A stretch of DNA of 64,000 nucleotides from Hippopus hippopus (Eukaryota > Mollusca > Bivalvia > Cardiida > Cardiidae), in the NCBI GenBank assembly GCA_946811185.2, contig OX328106.1, forward strand, positions 30,254,426-30,318,425, read 5' to 3'. Position numbers and translations under genes: made by a program. Shown piece after piece: positions 12,301 to 19,375 of this stretch (position 1 is its first letter; each line of letters starts with the position of its first letter). Below the pieces are notes generated by a model, which worked only from the letters and a program-made list of their open reading frames with translations, did not search any database and was not told the origin of the DNA.

Positions 12301-15300
12301 TTTGGACAAGGCTAAAGTTTTGTAGTCTGGTAAAGGGTTAAAGTGGACTCGTCCATTTGCTGACTTATTAACAGAACACATCATTACTAAACTCGAATTT
12401 TAAAGGGAGATAATGAGTCTTAGAAAATGGGAATTTAGCCCTTAACAAAACATTCCCATGTTGTAAATACCCTGAGAAAAAAGGGCCTTAAAAACAATTT
12501 AAAAAGGGGAAAAATGCTGGTGACCAGGTCTAAATTTTATAGATACAGGGTTGACCAATAAGCTCATGTTTTAACAACCCTGAGAAAAAAGGGGTAACCA
12601 TAAGGTACCAAGTTCGAGACACGGGAGCAGATGTCAAATTCGGGATTTTTCATTAGCCTACATATTCGGCGCGGGTACTAGTTTCAGAAAGCAGAATTGA
12701 GAGAGATTAGTATAAGTTGTAAGAGCTTATATCTCAATCGATGTGACATAAATATGTTTAAACTAAACTAAAAAAGGTATATGAAAGCATTGTGGAGATC
12801 GGAGGAAATGCTGGTTACTACCATATTTCTCTGTTCCCTTTTTTTTGTTTTCTACTCTATCAACAATGAATCCTTTGATTTTAAGCAAGTTTAAGATGTT
12901 GTATGCAAGTCTCTTCAGTTTTGGACAGCGCTAAACTTCTGTTGTGCAGGAAACAAGTGACAGAATTTTAGAATGGTCCAAATTGAAAGCAACTGCAGAC
13001 AATGAAATAATTTTGACTTAAGAATTAAAAGTTGTCTTTGGAAGGGTAGAAAACAGTATGGGAAAAGCCAAAATTGCAGTTTACCAGCGCTTTCCTCTTT
13101 TCCCACAATTGTTTTCAAAAATCCTTTTCTTTTAGGTCATTAAAATATTGAATTGTTTTGTGAACAGTTAACTAAATGTAGAAGGGTAGGTGAACATGGA
13201 ACCTGATTAAAGAAGTACCATATGTACAGAAGTTTGCAATTCTATGTTACAGGTTACACTGTAGGTATAGCAGACACAATTATGGGGTTGACATTTATAG
13301 CTTTTGGTGTAAGTCTACCTGATGTGATATCTAGTCTTATCGTGGTCCGTGAAGGTCAAGGTGATATGGCAGTGTCAAATGCTGTCGGGAGTAATGTGTT
13401 TGATATTCTTATATGTCTTGGTGTCCCATGGCTGTTACAGACCATAATGAAATCAGGAGCACCTGTACGGGTGTACAGTGAAGGTAGGACGAATTTAATT
13501 TCTTTGATATTACTTATATCTATGTACAAATCAGCTGGTGAATAGACATTCAGTATCTGTTTAAACCTAATGAAACAATCCCCACTTTTAAAGACATTGC
13601 AAAAGGAGACTTTGGAAATCATTATGAAAAGAGGAGAAAATGCTTGTAATCAGCATTTTTATGCCCCCCTTCAACGAAGTGGGGGTATATTGCTTTGCTA
13701 ATGTCGGTCGGTCGGTCGGTCAGTAGACCTTACCTTGTCCGGATAATAACTAGACACAGAATTGACCTAGGTTTGTCAAATTTGGCACAGACATGCGTCT
13801 CAGAGTGTAGATGATCCCTATTGATTTTGAGGTCAATCAGTCAAAAGTCAAGGTCACAGTGACCATCAACATGTTGATATATAGACCAAACCTTGTCCGG
13901 ACGATAACTAGACACAGAATTGACCTAGGTTCGTCAAATTTGGCACAAACATGCATCTTGGAATGCAGATGATCCCTATTGATTTTGAGGTCAATCGGTC
14001 AAAGGTCAAGGTCACAGTGACCGTCAACATGTTGATATATGGACCAAACCTTGTCCGGATGATAACTAGACACAGAATTGACCTAGGTTCGTCAAATTTG
14101 GCACAGACATTCGTCTCGGAGTGCAAATGATCCCTATCGATTTTGAGATTAATCCATCAAAGGTCAAGGTCACAGTGGCCTTCAACTTAATGATATATAG
14201 ACCAAACCATGTCCAGATGATAACTACACACAGAATTGACCTAGGTCCTTCAAATTCTGTACAGATATTCATCTTGGAGTGTAAATAATCCCTATCGATT
14301 TTAAGGTTAATCCGTGAAAGGTCAAGGTCACAGTGACCACCAGATGATTCAGGGCCCGGGCTGCCATTCGCCACTTGAGCCATTTGCTCAAAAAAAATTA
14401 AAGTGTCTCAAAAATCATCATATGTGGCTCAACTTGTGGCTCCAACATTTTATTCGCGTATTATCGGGGACGTAGTAAGCATCGAAGTTGACTGGGAAAA
14501 AGCTGAAGTCGAACGCGCGTGCTGAAAAGAAAATTGATAACCCAGTCTGTGTATCGGCGACTGTTTACAATCTTGTATGTATACACATGGCGGTGTGTAT
14601 AATTATGCAAACAGTTGACAGATTATCATGTTTAACAATTGAAGTGGGCTATAAATCAAAAAGATGACATCGATATTTCCCAATCAATTCTTTTGATACC
14701 AGTTTATGAACTGTGCCACTTCCTTTATCAATGTGGCAGTAGGGGGGCATGACTGTTTTACAAACAGACATCTTGTCTCCTTTGCCTATAATACTTCTTA
14801 TCCTTCTTAAGATGTTCTCTTTCTATCCTTCCTAAGTTTCACCATCGGAACCACATTTTATTTGTCGTTTGCAAAAGTTTTCAAGACAGGCAAGTCTAAT
14901 ATTTTGCTATTTGGTAAAAAGTTATTTAGACTAGATGTAAAGGACAGTGGTATTCGATAGACCTACCTTATTATCCCCTGCTGAAGGCAGAGGGATATAT
15001 AGTTTTAGCATTGTCCGTCTGTCCATTCGTCCGTCCATCCTTCCGTCTGTCCGTGTGTCCGTCCAGGAGAATATTTCCAATACTATTGGACGGAATTTCG
15101 TGAAACTTTATACATGTGTACAATAACTTATTCCACTGATATGCTTTTTTTTTTTTTTTTTTTATTTGATGCAAAATGATCGACTGGGAGTGATGGTCGC
15201 ATAAATTTTTTAAAAGGTCTTTTTCGGCGGGGGATATCATTTTAATGAAATTGCTTGTCTGTACTAGTTGTTAGACCGGTCTTGTTTGTACTGACTGTTT

Positions 15301-16165
15301 GGTTTTTATACCTGATTAAATCTCTACAAAATGGCAAATTCTCCGACTGGGTCAGATAGAAAGCATTTGTAGATGACAGATTAAATGTGACTCAAATGAT
15401 AGGATTTGTCTGGAAATGACAAAAAAGATTGTGGGAAAAGCAGAAAATGCTGGTAACCAGCATTTTCTCCTTTTCCCACAATCTTTTCAAAAGCTTTCTT
15501 CCTGAGAGTCGTGAAAACTCGGGATTGTGTGGTAAAGGGTTAATGTATACATGTTTAAGGCAATCATTGGACCTGCTGATCTGTCCAAGTCAGTAGCCTT
15601 TGAAAGGTTGTTTCATTTTTTCTAATGATACAGTTACACTTTCAAAAACTTTCAACCATAAGCAAATAAAAAGTGCTGTTTGTAAAAAGTAATGGGCTTT
15701 CCCTGTAGATTTTGGTGATTATTCAAAAGTCTCTAATTACTTAATATACTTATGGAGTTTTTTGTAAAGCCATTTTCATCATTATTTCAGTTATATTGCA
15801 CAAAGTTGTCAACAGTTTTCTTTCTCAAGGTTAGTAGAAGTGAGAATTGTATGGTGAATGATTGGATTAATCTTTTTATAATCTCTTTTATAGAGTAATT
15901 ACCAAGACTTGTTTATGTAATAATGGTAGGTTACTAGTGTTTTAATATCACCTTTTTCATTTCAGGTTTGTTATATGGTACCCTCACCTTGCTCATTACA
16001 GTCCTCTTTCTGCTGATCTCTGCGCATATCAATGGCTGGCGGCTTACAAAAAAATATGGGATAGTTTTAATGATAGTTTATATTTTATTTACTATTCTTA
16101 CCTCTCTGTATGAATTAAATATTTTTGGTTATGTACATCCTGCTGAGTGTAAATCTTCATACTGA
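3301..16165 (+). CDS. SLC24-family K+-dependent Na+/Ca2+ exchanger, 3' part (7 exons)
   Basis: Joined exons 3301-3387, 4194-4294, 5953-6167, 9219-9302, 11600-11821, 13253-13483 and 15966-16165 give one open frame of 379 residues and a stop. Every junction has AG acceptor and GT donor, and phases agree (0,2,1,1,1,1). Residues 1-29 are the end of the alpha-1 repeat, 30-90 a membrane hairpin, 90-190 an acidic cytosolic loop, 191-236 two hydrophobic segments, 237-300 the alpha-2 repeat, and 314-370 the last membrane segments. Family knowledge: NCKX proteins export Ca2+ and K+ in exchange for Na+ at plasma or organelle membranes. The N-terminus and the first half of alpha-1 lie upstream of position 1. 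Motifs HINGWRL and LYELNIFG near the end resemble NCKX5 (SLC24A5) more than NCKX1/2, but paralogue assignment is inference. No polyadenylation site is assigned. Confidence 0.95.
3388..3950. other. intron sequence with ~55-bp imperfect direct repeats
   Basis: Between 3755 and 3950 a phrase of the type 'GGTATATCTGCTTT..., AAATCAAACTTGGG' recurs four or five times at about 40-55-bp spacing, indicating a decayed minisatellite. The remainder is unremarkable. Confidence 0.5.
3951..4169 (-). mobile_element. P-MITE, next to splice acceptor of exon b
   Basis: Begins TTAACTCTTTACCACAC, contains CCAAATTGAAAGCATTTGC, the partly decayed hairpin and CGATTATGTGTTAGAGGGTTA. Its end is 24 bases upstream of exon b (4194). 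Confidence 0.88.
4194..4294 (+). CDS. NCKX exon b: membrane segment after alpha-1
   Basis: Encodes VVPLNWWPLFRDC, then a hydrophobic helix and the acidic turn MDEEVYW. This matches the family pattern of a membrane helix followed by an acidic D-E turn and Trp. The acceptor CAG is at 4191-4193 and the donor GTAAGT at 4295; the final Trp codon is split after its second base (phase 2). A repeat copy ends at 4169, so only 24 bases separate transposon-derived sequence from this exon. Confidence 0.93.
4295..5134. other. intron sequence
   Basis: No coding signal. A short relic of the family B/C hairpin (CATGCAGTCTGATCTTTTATC) lies at about 4987-5007. Otherwise featureless AT-rich sequence. Confidence 0.4.
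5135..5363 (+). mobile_element. P-MITE inserted in a family 2 repeat
   Basis: 229 bp between TTAA copies (5135 and 5360). The hairpin arms at 5197-5250 are almost perfect around GGTAACC. It directly abuts TTAATGCATCTCCATG, the TTAA of a family 2 element, so it inserted into that TTAA. Confidence 0.93.
5364..5583 (+). repeat. Family 2 element, interrupted by P-MITE
   Basis: Continues TGCATCTCCATGATGCATG, ACCAAGCAAGACATCAC, GCATCCATAAAACCC and closes with GCGTTTAGCCCCCTTTTCAC. The left terminus is on the far side of the MITE and too decayed to define. Confidence 0.8.
5584..5952. other. intron 3' part before exon c
   Basis: AT-rich, with no repeat I recognise. Ends with TTTTTGTGACTTTTCCAG, the acceptor of exon c. 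Confidence 0.4.
5953..6167 (+). CDS. NCKX exon c: membrane segment and start of cytosolic loop
   Basis: Completes the split Trp, then encodes YEAGLFIILYLLYILLMYYN, a hydrophobic helix matching the family's helix before the cytosolic loop. It continues with a basic stretch (CCRIRGK) and a polar region rich in Ser, Thr and Asn. The polar part is the start of the large variable loop, for which little conservation is expected. Acceptor AG is at 5951-5952 and donor GTAGGA at 6168; it ends in phase 1. Confidence 0.93.
6285..6350 (+). repeat. short direct duplication
   Basis: The phrase TTAACACAGATA(G/A)AAAGTTTAACACTTT occurs twice in succession just before the P-MITE, suggesting a local tandem duplication of the target region. 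Confidence 0.7.
6339..6823 (+). mobile_element. P-MITE split by a SINE
   Basis: The left part is 6339-6526 with an intact hairpin around 6411-6455. The right part resumes at 6769 (GCAAATGCTTTGAATTTGG) and ends AACAGTTAA at 6823. A SINE occupies the interval between. Confidence 0.9.
6527..6768 (+). mobile_element. SINE-1a, nested in a P-MITE with target duplication
   Basis: 5'-truncated SINE: GATGATAGTCATTGCGACAG, GGGAAAGCAGCCAGTGGC, GATAACGTTGAAAG-like 3' part, GTTAAACACC and an (AATC)n tail. It is flanked by GCAAATGGTTTT (6514) and GCAAATGCTTTG (6769), a target-site duplication of about 12 bp with two later changes. Confidence 0.92.
6824..7229. other. intron sequence
   Basis: AT-rich, non-coding; nothing recognised. 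Confidence 0.3.
7230..7776 (-). mobile_element. P-MITE split by a SINE
   Basis: The left part runs from TCCTTTATCAGATAAC to TTTGGTCAT (7416-7424) and contains a decayed hairpin. The right part resumes at 7737 and ends GTGTGGTAAAGGGTTAA. Confidence 0.88.
7425..7736 (+). mobile_element. SINE-1a, near full length with tRNA head
   Basis: The tRNA-like head (GGTCGGTAGCATACAAAAC, B box AGGTTTGATCCCAGC) is followed by GATGATAGTCATTGCAAC, CAGCCAGTGGCTTGG, GTGCGGAGTACTGG, AACTGAAATAATGTTG and a CAATCAATCC tail. It is flanked by a 9-bp direct repeat TTTGGTCAT at 7416 and 7737. Best reference copy of the family in the window. Confidence 0.93.
7777..8334. other. intron sequence with B/C hairpin relics
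   Basis: No gene. GATCAGGCTATACAGATTTG at 8104 and CACAGCTTTATAGTCTGATC at about 8240 are decayed relics of the family B/C MITE hairpin. Confidence 0.4.
8335..8665 (+). repeat. interspersed repeat D (TTATCTTACACAC family)
   Basis: Shares with 20393-20670 and 47440-47995 the ordered phrases TTTCTTATCTTACACAC, GACGTCCTTATA, TATTCTGACCTACAAC, AAAAGAATCTGACATT and GGTAAAATTTGATTAAAC. Its doubled cAMP-response-like motif is decayed here. Confidence 0.8.
8800..8905 (+). mobile_element. P-MITE fragment, decayed
   Basis: GGAAAACATTGTTGGAAAAG and TTCTTTTTCCATACTG resemble the hairpin arms. Ends are not visible. Confidence 0.4.
8966..9193 (+). mobile_element. P-MITE, next to splice acceptor of exon d
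   Basis: Begins ACCTTACCACACAATCC, has an intact hairpin around 9035-9075, ends GTGTGGTAAATAGTTAA at 9193. Exon d starts 25 bases later. Confidence 0.9.
9219..9302 (+). CDS. NCKX exon d: acidic cytosolic loop
   Basis: A small 84-nt exon. The split Gly is followed by DWESCDFEDDDENPCASDPL and a short polar tail. The acidic cluster is usual for NCKX cytosolic loops. Acceptor CAG is at 9216-9218 and donor GTATGA at 9303, in phase 1 at both sides, so the exon could be skipped without a frameshift (inference). A P-MITE copy ends at 9193, 25 bases before the exon. Confidence 0.9.
9447..9663 (+). mobile_element. P-MITE with shortened hairpin loop
   Basis: Begins TTAACCTTTACCACAC and ends TCTGGTAAAGGGTCAA. 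The hairpin centre AATGCTGGT is deleted (GGAGAAACCAGCATTTTC), making the arms unequal. Confidence 0.9.
9664..10064. other. intron sequence
   Basis: Non-coding. Short direct repeats of TTATGGATC at 9765-9800 are the only local pattern. Confidence 0.3.
10065..10287 (-). mobile_element. P-MITE, diverged
   Basis: AAAATTTTAGACTGGTC, GGAGAAAATGCTGG at the hairpin, then GGGATTGTATGGCAAAGGG and TTAA. Older copy. Confidence 0.85.
10355..11272 (-). mobile_element. P-MITE split by a hAT-like element
   Basis: The left part is 10355-10468 (GAAAGCTTTTGCATAGGAC, TTTTAGAAGGGTAAAAATT). The right part is 11149-11272, with the hairpin GAGAAAATGCTGG / CCAGCGTTTTCTCC and end TTTGGTAAAGGGTTAA. Confidence 0.85.
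10469..11148. mobile_element. hAT-like non-autonomous element
   Basis: About 680 bp inside a P-MITE. It starts AGGGATGGTATCATTC and ends GGGTACTCATTCCCATTGCT, imperfect inverted ends of the kind GGGA(A)TGR(G)TA. It is flanked by TAAAAATT (10461) and TAAAAGTT (11149), an 8-bp duplication with one change, the hAT size. The interior has no transposase frame. Superfamily is inferred from ends and duplication length only. Confidence 0.65.
11320..11580 (+). repeat. Family 2 element ending 19 bases before exon e
   Basis: Near-complete: GAGCCATGCTCTTACAAAAG left end, TTAATGCATCTCCGTGATTC, then the palindrome CAGCCAGCGCAGACTGCGCA and the right end GATGCATTAAGC...ACATGGCTC. Confidence 0.9.
11600..11821 (+). 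CDS. NCKX exon e: end of loop and two membrane segments
   Basis: Encodes EADIEEPQSAFSCPS, then a membrane helix (LWKQIIWVLALPLKFVFFIS), IPDCRMKRWRNYF and a second helix with SALSYLMVWMITII. The P-x-C-x-x-x-RW-x-x-YF pattern and the S-Y-x-M-V-W-M segment are characteristic of the NCKX region just before alpha-2. Acceptor CAG is at 11597-11599 and donor GTAAGC at 11822, in phase 1. An interspersed repeat ends at 11580, leaving 19 bases before the exon. Confidence 0.95.
11912..12116 (-). mobile_element. P-MITE, first of a tandem pair
   Basis: TACCAAACGACATAATTTTA through ATTGTGGGAAAAGGAG; the right half of the hairpin is mostly missing; ends GTACAGGGTTAA. Its terminal TTAA (12113-12116) is also the first four bases of the next copy. 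Confidence 0.88.
12113..12341 (+). mobile_element. P-MITE, second of a tandem pair
   Basis: Full length, opposite orientation to its neighbour and sharing one TTAA with it. The hairpin at 12175-12230 is almost perfect. Ends CTGGTAAAGGGTTAA. Confidence 0.93.
12433..12540 (+). mobile_element. P-MITE, left-half fragment
   Basis: CCCTTAACAAAACATTCCC, ACCCTGAGAAAAAAGGGCC, GGGAAAAATGCTGGTGACC. Truncated at the hairpin. Confidence 0.65.
12550..12958 (+). mobile_element. P-MITE split by SINE-3
   Basis: The left remnant 12550-12590 has AACAACCCTGAGAAAAAAGG. The right part 12771-12958 has GAAAGCATTGTGGAG, the decayed hairpin, TTTCTACTCTATCAAC and GTTTTGGACAGCGC. Confidence 0.7.
12591..12770 (+). mobile_element. 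SINE-3 copy
   Basis: The tRNA-like B-box end (CAAGTTCGAGACACGGG) is followed by TCAAATTCGGGATTTTTC, ATTGAGAGAGATTAGTATAA and AAATATGTTTAAACTAA. The same body occurs on the minus strand at 23983-24199. Confidence 0.8.
12953..13171 (-). mobile_element. P-MITE, diverged, 81 bases before exon f
   Basis: GAATGGTCCAAATTGAAAGC, GGAAGGGTAGAAAACAG, CTTTTCCCACAATTG, ends GTGAACAGTTAA. Confidence 0.85.
13253..13483 (+). CDS. NCKX exon f: alpha-2 repeat
   Basis: Encodes the second ion-binding alpha repeat: G-I-x-D-T-I-M-G-L-T-F (residues 241-251), AFGVSLPD (253-260), REGQGDMAVSNAVGSNVFD (269-287) and GVPW (293-296). Asp260 and Asp287 occupy the acidic positions used for Ca2+ and K+ in the family. The position that is normally Thr in G-T-S-x-P-D is Val256 here. 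Its codon and the next (GTA AGT, 13309-13314) form a consensus 5' splice site inside the exon. Acceptor AG is at 13251-13252 and donor GTAGGA at 13484, in phase 1. Confidence 0.95.
13661..14750. mobile_element. ATGCCCCCC inverted-repeat element
   Basis: 1090 bp with ends ATGCCCCCCTTC and (reverse complement of right end) ATGCCCCCCTAC. It carries four tandem ~158-bp units and no transposase frame. It sits within a P-MITE, so it inserted later. Confidence 0.8.
13726..14345 (+). repeat. four ~158-bp tandem units with nuclear-receptor-like palindromes
   Basis: Units start near 13726, 13883, 14041 and 14200 with GACC..ACC.TGTCC. Each contains GATAACTA, AATTGACCTAGGT, GATCCCTAT and AAGGTCAAGGTCACAGTG. 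The core GGTCACAGTGACC lies at 13852, 14010 and 14326; the third unit has one mismatch (14168). Confidence 0.92.
14963..15245. mobile_element. CCCCTGCTGAAGG element with degenerate GTCC repeats
   Basis: Begins TTATCCCCTGCTGAAGGCAG and ends GGCGGGGGATATCATTT. It contains a run of (GTCC/GTCT) repeats at 15007-15065 and a T19 tract at about 15147. The inverted ends (ATCCCC.GC) suggest a MITE. Confidence 0.65.
15325..15543 (-). mobile_element. P-MITE, full hairpin
   Basis: Hairpin at 15432-15484 is nearly perfect (ATTGTGGGAAAAG / CTTTTCCCACAAT). Ends GTGTGGTAAAGGGTTAA. Confidence 0.9.
15795..15872 (-). mobile_element. P-MITE fragment, decayed
   Basis: TGTCAACAGTTTTCTTTCTC, GGTTAGTAGAAGTGAG and ATTGTATGGTGAATG resemble the right end of the element. 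Confidence 0.45.
15966..16165 (+). CDS. NCKX exon g: last coding exon with stop
   Basis: The split Gly is followed by 65 residues: two hydrophobic helices separated by HINGWRLTKKYGIV, then LYELNIFG and a short Cys-containing tail ending SSY, then TGA at 16163-16165. The N-G-W-(R/K)-L motif and L-Y-E-L near the end recall NCKX5 among vertebrate paralogues (from memory, not aligned). Acceptor CAG is at 15963-15965. The 3' UTR is not defined; a P-MITE begins 35 bases after the stop, and the first ATTAAA (16264-16269) lies inside it. Confidence 0.93.
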
Positions 16166-16199
16166 ATTTTCAGGTGAAAGACGGTAAAATTTAGATTAC

Positions 16200-16426
16200 T
16201 TAACCCTTTACCAGACGACAAAATTTTAGCCTTGTCCAAACTGAAAGCATTTGCAGACGACAAATTAAATACTACTTAACACATAAAATTTGTCTTCCAT
16301 AGGGTAGAAAACACTGGGAAAAGGAGAAAATGCTGGTTACCAGCATTTTCTCCTTTTCCCACAATGTTTTCAAAAGCCTTCTTTCTCAGGGTCATCAAAA
16401 GTCGGCGTTGTGTGGTAAAGGGTTAA
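16200..16426 (-). mobile_element. P-MITE, 35 bases after the NCKX stop codon
   Basis: TTAACCCTTTACCAGACGAC to GTGTGGTAAAGGGTTAA with hairpin GGAGAAAATGCTGG / CCAGCATTTTCTCC. It lies in the presumed 3' UTR and shares its final TTAA with the next copy. Confidence 0.93.
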
Positions 16427-16649
16427 TCCTGTACCAAACAACAAAATTTTAGACTTGTTCAAATTGAAAGCATTAGCAGACGGCAAATGAAACATGGCTC
16501 AAAAGTTGCAACCTGTTCAGAGGGGTAGAAAACACTGTGGGAAAAGGAGAAAATGCTGGTTACCAGCATTTTCTCCTATTCCCACAATGTTTTCAAAAAC
16601 CTTCTCTTTCAGGGTCGTTAAAAGTTGGGATTGTGTGGTAGAGGGTTAA
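16423..16649 (-). mobile_element. P-MITE, second of a tandem pair
   Basis: Same orientation as its neighbour: TTAATCCTGTACCAAAC to GTGTGGTAGAGGGTTAA. Hairpin around 16536-16590 is almost perfect. Confidence 0.93.
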
Positions 16650-16684
16650 ACATGCAGAAAACATAGGATTTAAGTGATTGTATG

Positions 16685-16963
16685 GTGTCAATTATATCGC
16701 GGCGGCCAGTGCACCTATCCATGCTTTCCTTGAGTCTCTTTTACCAGTACTCCGCACAATTTTCTTTCCAAGCCACTGGCTGCTTTCCCACATAATCATC
16801 GTCGAAACAATGGTCAGCGGTGGGAGAGGAATGAATCCTGTTGCATTGACTATCATCAATCCTCGGAAAGAAATTGGCCGAGCCAGGGGCCGTAGCCAGG
16901 GATCGAACCCTGGACCCCATGTTCTCAAGTCCTGCACGCTACCGACTGAGCTACTGGGGTTTG
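16685..16963 (-). mobile_element. SINE-1a, full tRNA head
   Basis: Read on the minus strand it starts CCCCAGTAGCTCAGTCGGTA, with B box GGGTTCGATCC, then GATGATAGTCAATGCAACAG, CAGCCAGTGGCTTGG and GTGCGGAGTACTGG. The best-preserved pol III promoter in the window. The acceptor stem does not pair like a functional tRNA, so it is a SINE. Confidence 0.9.
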
Positions 16964-17081
16964 GCACAAAAAATAGGATAGTCAATAGTATTTTTGTAAC
17001 ACAAAAAATATGTCAAGAAAATGGGTTGTAAGCACTTGAAAAATTAGGTAAAAGGATACTAATTCTTCTCGTGAAATCCTT

Positions 17082-17310
17082 TTAACTTTTAACCAAACAA
17101 CAAAAGTTTAGACTGGTCCAAATTGAAAGCACTAGCAGACGACAAAATGAACGTAACTCAAAAATTGAAATTTGTTTCCAGAAGGGTAGAAAACATTGTG
17201 GGAAAAGGAGAAAATGCTGGTTACCAGCATTTTCTCCTTTTCCCACAATGTTTTCAAAAGGCTTCTTTCCCAGGGTCGTTAAAAGTCGGCATTGTGCAGT
17301 AAAGGGTTAA
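17082..17310 (-). mobile_element. P-MITE, full-length copy
   Basis: 229 bp, TTAA at both ends. Hairpin around 17198-17252 is perfect through GCTGGTTACCAGC. Confidence 0.93.
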
Positions 17311-17424
17311 GGACTAAAAGAATCCAGCACTGAAGATAGCTTGGACTGTGAAAAGGCATCCCCAATACACAGCCACTTGAGACATAATGCCTCACCTATG
17401 TATATAGCATGAATATATGTACAT

Positions 17425-17654
17425 ATAACCTCTTTACCAAACCACAAAATTTTGGACTTGTCCACTTTGAAAGCATTTGCAGACAACAAATGAAATGTGG
17501 CTGAAATGATGAGATTTGTCTATGACAGAGTAAAAAACATTATGGGAACAGGAGAAAATGCTTGTTACCAGCATTTTCTCTTTTTCAAAGAATGTTTCTA
17601 TTAGCCTACTTACTCATGGCCATTAAAACTTGGAAATGTTTGGTAAAGGGTTAA
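17425..17654 (-). mobile_element. P-MITE, moderately diverged
   Basis: CCTCTTTACCAAACCAC to GTTTGGTAAAGGGTTAA; hairpin around 17550-17575 intact, outer arm decayed. Confidence 0.9.
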
Positions 17655-19001
17655 GCTGTTATTGTTACTAAAGTGGACTTGCCCATTTGCTGATTTGTTG
17701 ATAAAAATCATTGAATTGTTAACCATTTCTGTTTTATACATTGCTCATTATTTGATAAGATAAAGGTGAAGTTATCAAAAAATAAGTTCATAGAAGGTGT
17801 CATAATGTTTTACTGTGATAACACTTTTGAAGTTGGCGTGGAAGTAATGTATGTACACATATGTACTGTTTAGCTGTTTTGAAAGAGAACTATTGAGATT
17901 TTCATATCTCATCAAACTTGAAAAATGATGTATCACTGAAATAAGTAGGTTGGTAGCTTGCAAATCATTAGTAAAGAAGAAAGAGTGAAGTGAGAGAAAA
18001 ATATTTTAAGAGGTATATCCTGAATTGGGTACGTAGCCTCTATGATGACATCATATCTGATGTAATGAAAGTAGACACAATTACCGAATGCAAATTGATC
18101 TTCCCCATGTTTTAAATGCCCAAAGTTTCACCTTTTTACAGAATGTTGAGAGTACACTTTTCTAAAGAAAAAAAGTTCTTGTTTTATTTATTTATCAGTG
18201 TTTTAGAAGAAATTTTGATTTACAGTATAAAAACTGAATAGGCCCCTTTAATGCTCTACCCCAAATTGAGGCTTCCAGAAACTTTTCCAAGATAGAAATT
18301 GACAAACATCTGTCACAAGATCAACAGAATCTTACCTCAAACCTCAAATTGTGAATGGCCTGCCCCAACTTTCATTTGTATTCATTTTAAAAAGAAAAGA
18401 GTTCAATAATTTACGTTTAGATAATTATCTGGTAACTTGGGCAGGGGTGTTGAAAATCACAAAGAGGAAAAAAATAAATCTAGTAAGACAAGTTGAAATA
18501 TAGAAAATACATGCACGTACATGAAGAACAATGGATAAGACTCATGCAGGGTCTTTGTTTACCTACACATGTAGATCACTAACCTAGTTACCTAAAACCT
18601 TCATCTCTTTGATTTTAAAGCCTGATTAGATTGATTTCAGGAAATCAAAAATTGTCACAATAGAATTTGAATGTCACAAACTGTTTTAGACACATTGTCT
18701 CATGCTGGAAGGGATCAGCTAGTGCAACAAAACCAGCAATCGTAAAATGTTAATATTCAAGTGATTCTGTATTGGCCTAGTTACAGGTCTGAGATTTGTA
18801 CCTTGGCTAATACAAAATTACTCTATTTATGACAAATTTATTAACTTATATCTGGATTTGTTGACCATTTTGGTCAAGTTTTTCTCTTATTTGCAGAAGT
18901 TTTCTTGTTTTGGCCAAGTTTACCCACAATAGCCATGTATGTCATGTGGTATTGAACACTTTTCTTCAAGTAATTGCAAAAAATTGTTACATGCTAATTT
19001 A
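17655..19001. other. non-coding, no strong repeat
   Basis: AT-rich sequence with no convincing reading frame, lying downstream of the exchanger. It may include unannotated 3' UTR or intergenic DNA; nothing specific is seen. Confidence 0.3.
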
Positions 19002-19154
19002 TACAGGGTGACCCAAAAAAAATCAGAACCGATAAACTTCTTAATTACTCCTACAAAAATAATGCAAAATTATTTTAATTTTGTACACTTGAACTTCTGT
19101 CTGTGTGTGATTATACCCAAAAGTTTCAGTAATCTAGGATGCTTTGCACAAAAG

Positions 19155-19375
19155 TTATGATTTCTCCAAAATATGTTCCAAATGACCTCCTTGGAGTTGG
19201 AGACAGACTTGCATCCATTGCGCAAAATTGTCAATCACTTGCACGCACTCCTCTCTGGGGATTTCCCTGATTTTTCCTGCAATTGCAGCATTGAGTGCAA
19301 TTGTTTGAGGATTGTTTGATACACATTGTCCTTCAGATACCCCTACAGATATAAAACCTGGGGGGTTCAAGTCCT
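19155..19375 (-). pseudogene. transposase C-terminal remnant, left arm
   Basis: The minus-strand frame starts after L-N-P-P-G-F and reads NNPQTI, REECVQVIDNF, then QGGHLEHILEKS. These match the end of DDE transposases of mariner-like elements (PDLNPPDF, NNP.T, GGH.EH). It is not linked to a start. Confidence 0.75.

Larger units (their letters stand above)
13561..14924 (+). mobile_element. P-MITE split by a 1.1-kb element
   Basis: The left part ends with CAGCATTTTT at 13660. The right part, from about 14760, has CTCCTTTGCC, ACATTTTATTTGTCGTTTGC and TTTGGTAAAAAGTTA. Confidence 0.75.

Noticed and set aside
13009..13056. Possible extra exon between exons e and f
   Set aside because: Exons e and f already join in frame and match the family without a gap; the sequence there is P-MITE.
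16900..16963. tRNA gene on the minus strand
   Set aside because: A and B boxes are good but the acceptor stem does not close and the sequence continues into the SINE body; the same holds for 35.65, 39.95 and 48.1 kb.
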